Shown: piece after piece, positions 24,448-27,744 of the stretch | Position numbering within the stretch: position 1 is the first letter of the stretch | How the letters are laid out: each line of letters opens with the position of its first letter | Source: CAZKYP01 sp964556885 | GTDB taxonomy: Bacteria > Planctomycetota > Phycisphaerae > Sedimentisphaerales > Anaerobacaceae | Direction of reading: 5' to 3' | Assembly: GCA_964556885.1 (NCBI GenBank) | Contig: CAZKYP010000017.1 | Location: forward strand, 1-27,744 | Length of the DNA stretch: 27,744 nucleotides | Translations under genes and position numbers: made by a program | The notes under the pieces: generated by a model | The model's input: only the letters and a program-made list of their open reading frames with translations | Told to the model about the DNA's origin: nothing | The model's database searches: none

Positions 24448-25358
24448 TCAAGCAGCTAATCGATGATATGACTTCAATAATCCTCCCAAGCGTTCTATGC
24501 AAACGATCTTTGCCGTATCATCAATCGGGTGTTTTAGCTCAATGATTCTGCCCAGCGATTGATGAATCCGTTCATGATGATAATACTCACAATACTGTGC
24601 AATCGCATATTCAAGCTGCTCAACCGAAGACAGAACCAAATGATCTAAACACTCGGATTTTATAGATTTGACAAAGCGTTCGGCGTAGCAATTCAAATAA
24701 GAACTTCGAGCAGGAAGTTTTACCAGTTTTATTCCAATACTCTTCAATATCACATGGAATCCTTCCGTAGTATACAGCGGATCTCGATCATGGATTAAAT
24801 ACTGTTTTCCATTTAGAAATCCCTCTTCACTATCAGTAAGAATCTTAGCTATCTGACACATATATTGCCCATCAGGTTGAAGCTTGATTGGAGCAAAAAA
24901 AGACATTCCGCGTAGCAAGTTCCATCACAAAGAACAACGTGCAGCGAATGAGTTTACGGCCTACCAGAAGTTCAATCATGAAGAAGTCACAGATAGCTAA
25001 TACGTCCCGATAGCTTTTAATAAACTCATGCCAGGTGGATCTGACGGTTAAGCCTGGTTCTGGATCGTAACCGTGTTCGATCAAGATGTTCTTTACACCA
25101 GACTTGCAGATATAATAATCCACATTATTGACCTGATCGGTGATCTTCTGATATCCCCCGCGAGTATTCTCTTGCTTGAATCTAATCACAAGATTGATAA
25201 TCTCTTTGGCTATTTGTGGACGACCAGTGTACGTTCGGTTGAGAGATCCATCATATTTTTCAGCGATGAGATTTCGATACCATCGTAGGATCGTATCTGG
25301 TGTAAATAATTCTGTACACTGCTCTATTAGCAGCTTTTGACTAAGCCGCTTTGCCTTG
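24448..25358 (-). pseudogene. Integrase-core (DDE, rve) transposase, frameshifted and 5' truncated
   Basis: Two adjoining frames together give one transposase. The upstream part runs from about 25358 (SAKAKRLSQKLLIEQ, FTPDTILRWYRNLIAEKYDG, RGGYQKI) through TWHEFIKSYRDVLAICDFF, which carries the first catalytic Asp. The second part, after a frame change near 24893-24899, gives FAPIKLQPDGQYMCQIA, LIHDRDPLYT (second Asp), LPARSSYLNCYAERFVKSIK (catalytic Glu region) and YYHHERIHQSLG. The shift falls in a run of seven T on the coding strand; one T fewer restores a continuous frame. The N-terminal helix-turn-helix is missing where the sequence changes to the GC-rich VKOR remnant. The family is widespread in Planctomycetota and other environmental phyla (IS481/IS3-like integrases). 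The element ends were not identified. Confidence 0.82.
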
Positions 25359-25700
25359 GCCGACCAATTCGACCGCTTTGGCTCTGGCGGCGTTGAGGCT
25401 TCGCGGACGCCAGCGGCACGGCGTGGGGATCGATGGCAGGCAGGTTATCCTGCGACTCGCCGCCGAGATAGACGGCCGGGGCAGTTATGAAAACCTGGCA
25501 GGCCGGTGATGTGCGCGGCCATGCAAAAGTGGCAAAAGGCCCCAATGATCCATTTCTGAACGATGGTGAACCACACGGCACTTCCGGCGGCCGCCCACCA
25601 GATAATGCCGGCCCAGGTAGGCGCTCAACGCCAGAGCCAGCGTGCTCAAACCCGTCAAAACCCAACGCCACCAGGGCCAGGACCGGCGAAAACGAGTCAT
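25345..25700 (-). pseudogene. Remnant of a VKOR-thioredoxin-like disulfide-forming membrane protein
   Basis: From ATG 25700 the minus strand reads MTRFRRSWPWWRWVLTGLST and LALALSAYLG.HYLVGG, a VKOR-type first membrane segment. A shift of one frame then gives AGSAVWFTIVQKWIIGAFCH and HFCMAAHITGL, the late VKOR helix with its CxxC (CHFC) active site. The central part, including the other conserved cysteine pair, is missing. The join occurs at GGCGGC/GCGGCCGC, so a deletion between short GC repeats is likely. In a third frame GGESQDNLPAIDPHAVPLA resembles the linker before a thioredoxin domain in fused VKOR proteins, and then the sequence runs into the transposase. The assignment rests on recalled family patterns. 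An alternative start at 25757 would add 19 residues. Confidence 0.6.
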
Positions 25701-25757
25701 TTCTTCATAAGTAACCAAAGTTAGATCCTTTTGAATGTTACCTTCGCGGCCAAACAC

Positions 25758-25793
25758 AAAGCTCCGCGGCCCGCCATCGAGCCGCGGAGCTTT
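25758..25793 (-). terminator. Strong hairpin terminator downstream of the lamin-tail gene
   Basis: A perfect 13 bp inverted repeat (AAAGCTCCGCGGC / GCCGCGGAGCTTT) with a 10 base loop. On the minus strand it is followed by T-rich sequence (GCTTTGTGTTTGG). It lies about 60 bases after the stop of the lamin-tail gene and just before the VKOR remnant, and so could insulate the two. It could work in both directions. Confidence 0.7.
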
Positions 25794-25853
25794 AATCTGT
25801 GTCGTCTTGGACGGTTTTAATTACTACCGTCTAATTTAGTTCCACAAGCGTCC

Positions 25854-27744
25854 TCACTGAGGTCTCTTGCTATACTGGTTGGGCGCACCGGGCGTTGGAA
25901 CATTACCGGCTATCTGCGCCCCGTTGTCATGTGCTTTGGTCAATGCAGTGGTAAGGGTGATGCCGCTGCCGGAGACCTGTGCATCCACTGCGTGTGCAAA
26001 AGTGAGCGGCGCGGTAACTGTGACGGAGGCACCGCTAGAACTGCCTCGGCCGCCAAAGCCGCGACGGCGACCGCGGTCGATGGAAGCGATAATCGCCGTT
26101 TCACGGTTTGCGCCACTGTCAATGGTAATGGTCTGACCGTCGCTAAAGCCCATAACGTTGGCAACAGGGATAACGGTCGCGCCTGCTTCGGTGGCAGTTC
26201 CCACTGTGGTTGCGCCTGCTGTACCAACCGTCGCGATGACGGCGGTCTCGCTGTTCGCGCCCGCATCAATTATGATCTTCTGGCCGGCGGCAAAGTCCTC
26301 CACACTGGTAACTTTGATATTGTTCGCGCCGGCGGTTGATGCGGCCGACACGGTGGTGGTGGTCTGCAATAGGAAATCGCGGCAGTTGCTGTCTGCATCG
26401 GCGCCGTCTGGGTAGCGGCCCGCGCTCATATTGGGCCCGCCGGCTGCCGAGTCGCCCCGCCTGCCGAAGCCAAAGCCTCTACCCGCACTGGGCGTCGGCA
26501 CGCTGCAACCGCTCTCCCCTGCTCCGGATTTGGCCTGGTAACCCTCGGCGGCCCATGGGTCGACGATGAGACCATAGTTGAGGCTGTCAACGACCAGGCC
26601 AGCGGCGTCACGCAGCACCATGTTGCCGGCGTTGGCGAGAGTGGGGCCCCCGAACCACTGGTTGGGTTTCTGCGCTGCCTGGTAGCCTGCGGTCGTGACC
26701 GCGGCGTCACGCACAACCGCGTCGATCTCGTGGTCTTTGGCCAGGGGCTGGTCGAGTGTTATGCTGGTGTCGAGCGCCAGGACAGGCTCGTTGCTCGAGT
26801 GGTCAAAGGCCGTCGCCGGCTCGAAGCTGATCCCCGATCCCCAGGCGCTGAAAGGGAGGTTAGAGGCATGGTCGAACTTCAGCGGTTCGGCCAGGTCGAG
26901 TCCCGTGCCCGGATCCTCCGTATCCGTTAAGGGACCGCGAAAGGTGTTACGGGCCGACTGCGTACCGACTTTCGTAATGGTGACGGTCTCGATCCCATGT
27001 CCGATGCTGTCGATGTCCAATCTGAGCTTGTCACCGACTGAAAAACTGGCCACGGATGATACCTTGATGTTGGTATCGCCGGCTTTTGCATCCATTGACA
27101 GCCAGCCTTGTGTACCAGGCTTGCCGACTTCGGTGACCGTGACTACCTCGTATTTTTCCACAGTGTTCGCGACGACGGGATAGGTGGCGCCATAGCCGAT
27201 AGCCATCTTCTGGCCGACCTCAAAGCCGTCCACGCTCTCGACAGGCACGCTGGTCGAGCCGGCGGGGATTGTGATCACCGGACCGTCGGGGAGAGGTTGC
27301 CACACGGTCGTCAAACCACGGACTCCACCTCGACGACCTCTGCCGAAAGGTGACGCGGGTGCCTCAGGCTCGGATGGCGTTTTGATACTTGTGATCTTGC
27401 GGGTTTCCACGGCGGAGCCGCTGTCGATTTGAATCGTATCGCCGACCGACATGCCGTCCGTGCTCCTGACGTAGATGGTGGTGTCACCCTTTTTCGCAGG
27501 GACCGCCAGCCCGGAGTTGGACAGGCCGAGCAGGTAGAAGCCGCGAGCCGCGAGCTTCGTCCCGGCCGGGATCTTGACCGACGAAAAGATGGGCAGTTGG
27601 GTCGCGTGCTGGGTCAGGGTCCAGTTGGAGATGTCGACTTCACTGGCGCCGGTGTTGTAGAGCTCGATGAACGAGTTCGTCGAGTTGGTCGGAGAACCGG
27701 AGCTAATAGCAAACTCGTTGATCTTGATCGGGCTGACGTTCCGC
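25854..27744 (-). CDS. Secreted lamin-tail-domain protein with internal repeats (N-terminus beyond right edge)
   Basis: The minus strand is open from the right edge to TGA at 25854 (630 codons). Seen: at the right, a lamin-tail domain (INEFAISSGSPTNSTNSFIE followed by LYNTGASEVDISNWTL); then repeats of about 35 residues on the pattern G-x(2)-IxVxSVxxFxxGxxxxIDxG...ExxxIxxVG. Five copies are recognisable, near 27490, 27270, 27095, 26330 and 26200. Between the third and fourth lies the closing part of a lamin-tail module (NMVLRDAAGLVVDSLNYG ... GRYPDGADADSNC). The C-terminus ends NVPTPGAPNQYSKRPQ. Lamin-tail domains in bacteria occur on secreted, often calcium- or surface-associated proteins. 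The in-frame ATG at 27452 is internal and not the start. Strongly GC-rich compared with the left half of the window. Confidence 0.85.
   Translation of the reverse strand, partial: RNVSPIKINEFAISSGSPTNSTNSFIELYNTGASEVDISNWTLTQHATQLPIFSSVKIPAGTKLAARGFYLLGLSNSGLAVPAKKGDTTIYVRSTDGMSVGDTIQIDSGSAVETRKITSIKTPSEPEAPASPFGRGRRGGVRGLTTVWQPLPDGPVITIPAGSTSVPVESVDGFEVGQKMAIGYGATYPVVANTVEKYEVVTVTEVGKPGTQGWLSMDAKAGDTNIKVSSVASFSVGDKLRLDIDSIGHGIETVTITKVGTQSARNTFRGPLTDTEDPGTGLDLAEPLKFDHASNLPFSAWGSGISFEPATAFDHSSNEPVLALDTSITLDQPLAKDHEIDAVVRDAAVTTAGYQAAQKPNQWFGGPTLANAGNMVLRDAAGLVVDSLNYGLIVDPWAAEGYQAKSGAGESGCSVPTPSAGRGFGFGRRGDSAAGGPNMSAGRYPDGADADSNCRDFLLQTTTTVSAASTAGANNIKVTSVEDFAAGQKIIIDAGANSETAVIATVGTAGATTVGTATEAGATVIPVANVMGFSDGQTITIDSGANRETAIIASIDRGRRRGFGGRGSSSGASVTVTAPLTFAHAVDAQVSGSGITLTTALTKAHDNGAQIAGNVPTPGAPNQYSKRPQ

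Noticed and set aside
25327..25671. A 114-codon GC-rich minus-strand ORF
   Set aside because: It mixes pieces of the VKOR-thioredoxin remnant and the transposase in a frame that is right for neither over most of its length.
1..27744. CRISPR arrays, tRNA, rRNA or phage modules
   Set aside because: I looked for regularly spaced repeats, cloverleaf-like segments and phage structural genes and saw none.

Overview
The window looks like a scaffold from a member of Planctomycetota, possibly Phycisphaerae. This is an inference from gene content: a compact type II secretion operon with a PilM/PilN-like GspL, huge CARDB/PKD secreted proteins, a lamin-tail protein, a VKOR-type remnant and planctomycete-style integrase transposases. 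No rRNA or marker gene is present to confirm it. The scaffold has two runs of N, at 2870-2969 and 5007-5016.

Layout. (1) 1-3.9 kb, minus strand: the proximal end of an exopolysaccharide locus. It carries a WecA/MraY-type lipid-carrier sugar-phosphate transferase, a WecG/TagA-type glycosyltransferase, and the N-terminal two thirds or so of a Wzz/GumC-like chain-length protein running off the left edge. (2) 3.9-5.3 kb: AT-rich and nearly gene-free, but holding an inverted, about 94% identical copy of the 3' half of gspM. (3) 5.3-6.1 kb: a CPBP-family membrane protease. (4) 6.2-16.8 kb, plus strand: a good sigma70-type promoter followed by gspC-D-E-F-G-I-J-K-L-M, most genes overlapping or closely packed. 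GspH, GspN and the prepilin peptidase GspO are absent from the window. (5) 16.8-17.13 kb: a double-truncated IS3-family remnant. (6) 17.15-23.6 kb, minus strand: a visibly GC-richer two-gene unit, a 1804-residue secreted CARDB/PKD protein translationally coupled (TAATG) to a putative lipoprotein. (7) 23.7-25.35 kb: AT-rich, with a 172 bp MITE-like element, a small signal-peptide ORF and a frameshifted integrase-type transposase. (8) 25.35-25.70 kb: a decayed VKOR-thioredoxin gene. (9) 25.85-27.74 kb, minus strand: a GC-rich secreted lamin-tail-domain protein with five copies of a roughly 35-residue repeat, truncated at the right edge.

How the parts fit. The left two thirds encode envelope functions: polysaccharide synthesis and a type II secretion machine. 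The right third encodes large extracellular beta-sandwich proteins that could be clients of such a machine, though nothing in the sequence proves the link. Each change in base composition (near 17.13, 23.6 and 25.35 kb) sits at or near a transposable-element remnant, and one N gap falls inside the gspM repeat. The window is therefore either a real transfer mosaic or partly an assembly join, and this should be settled before linkage between blocks is trusted.
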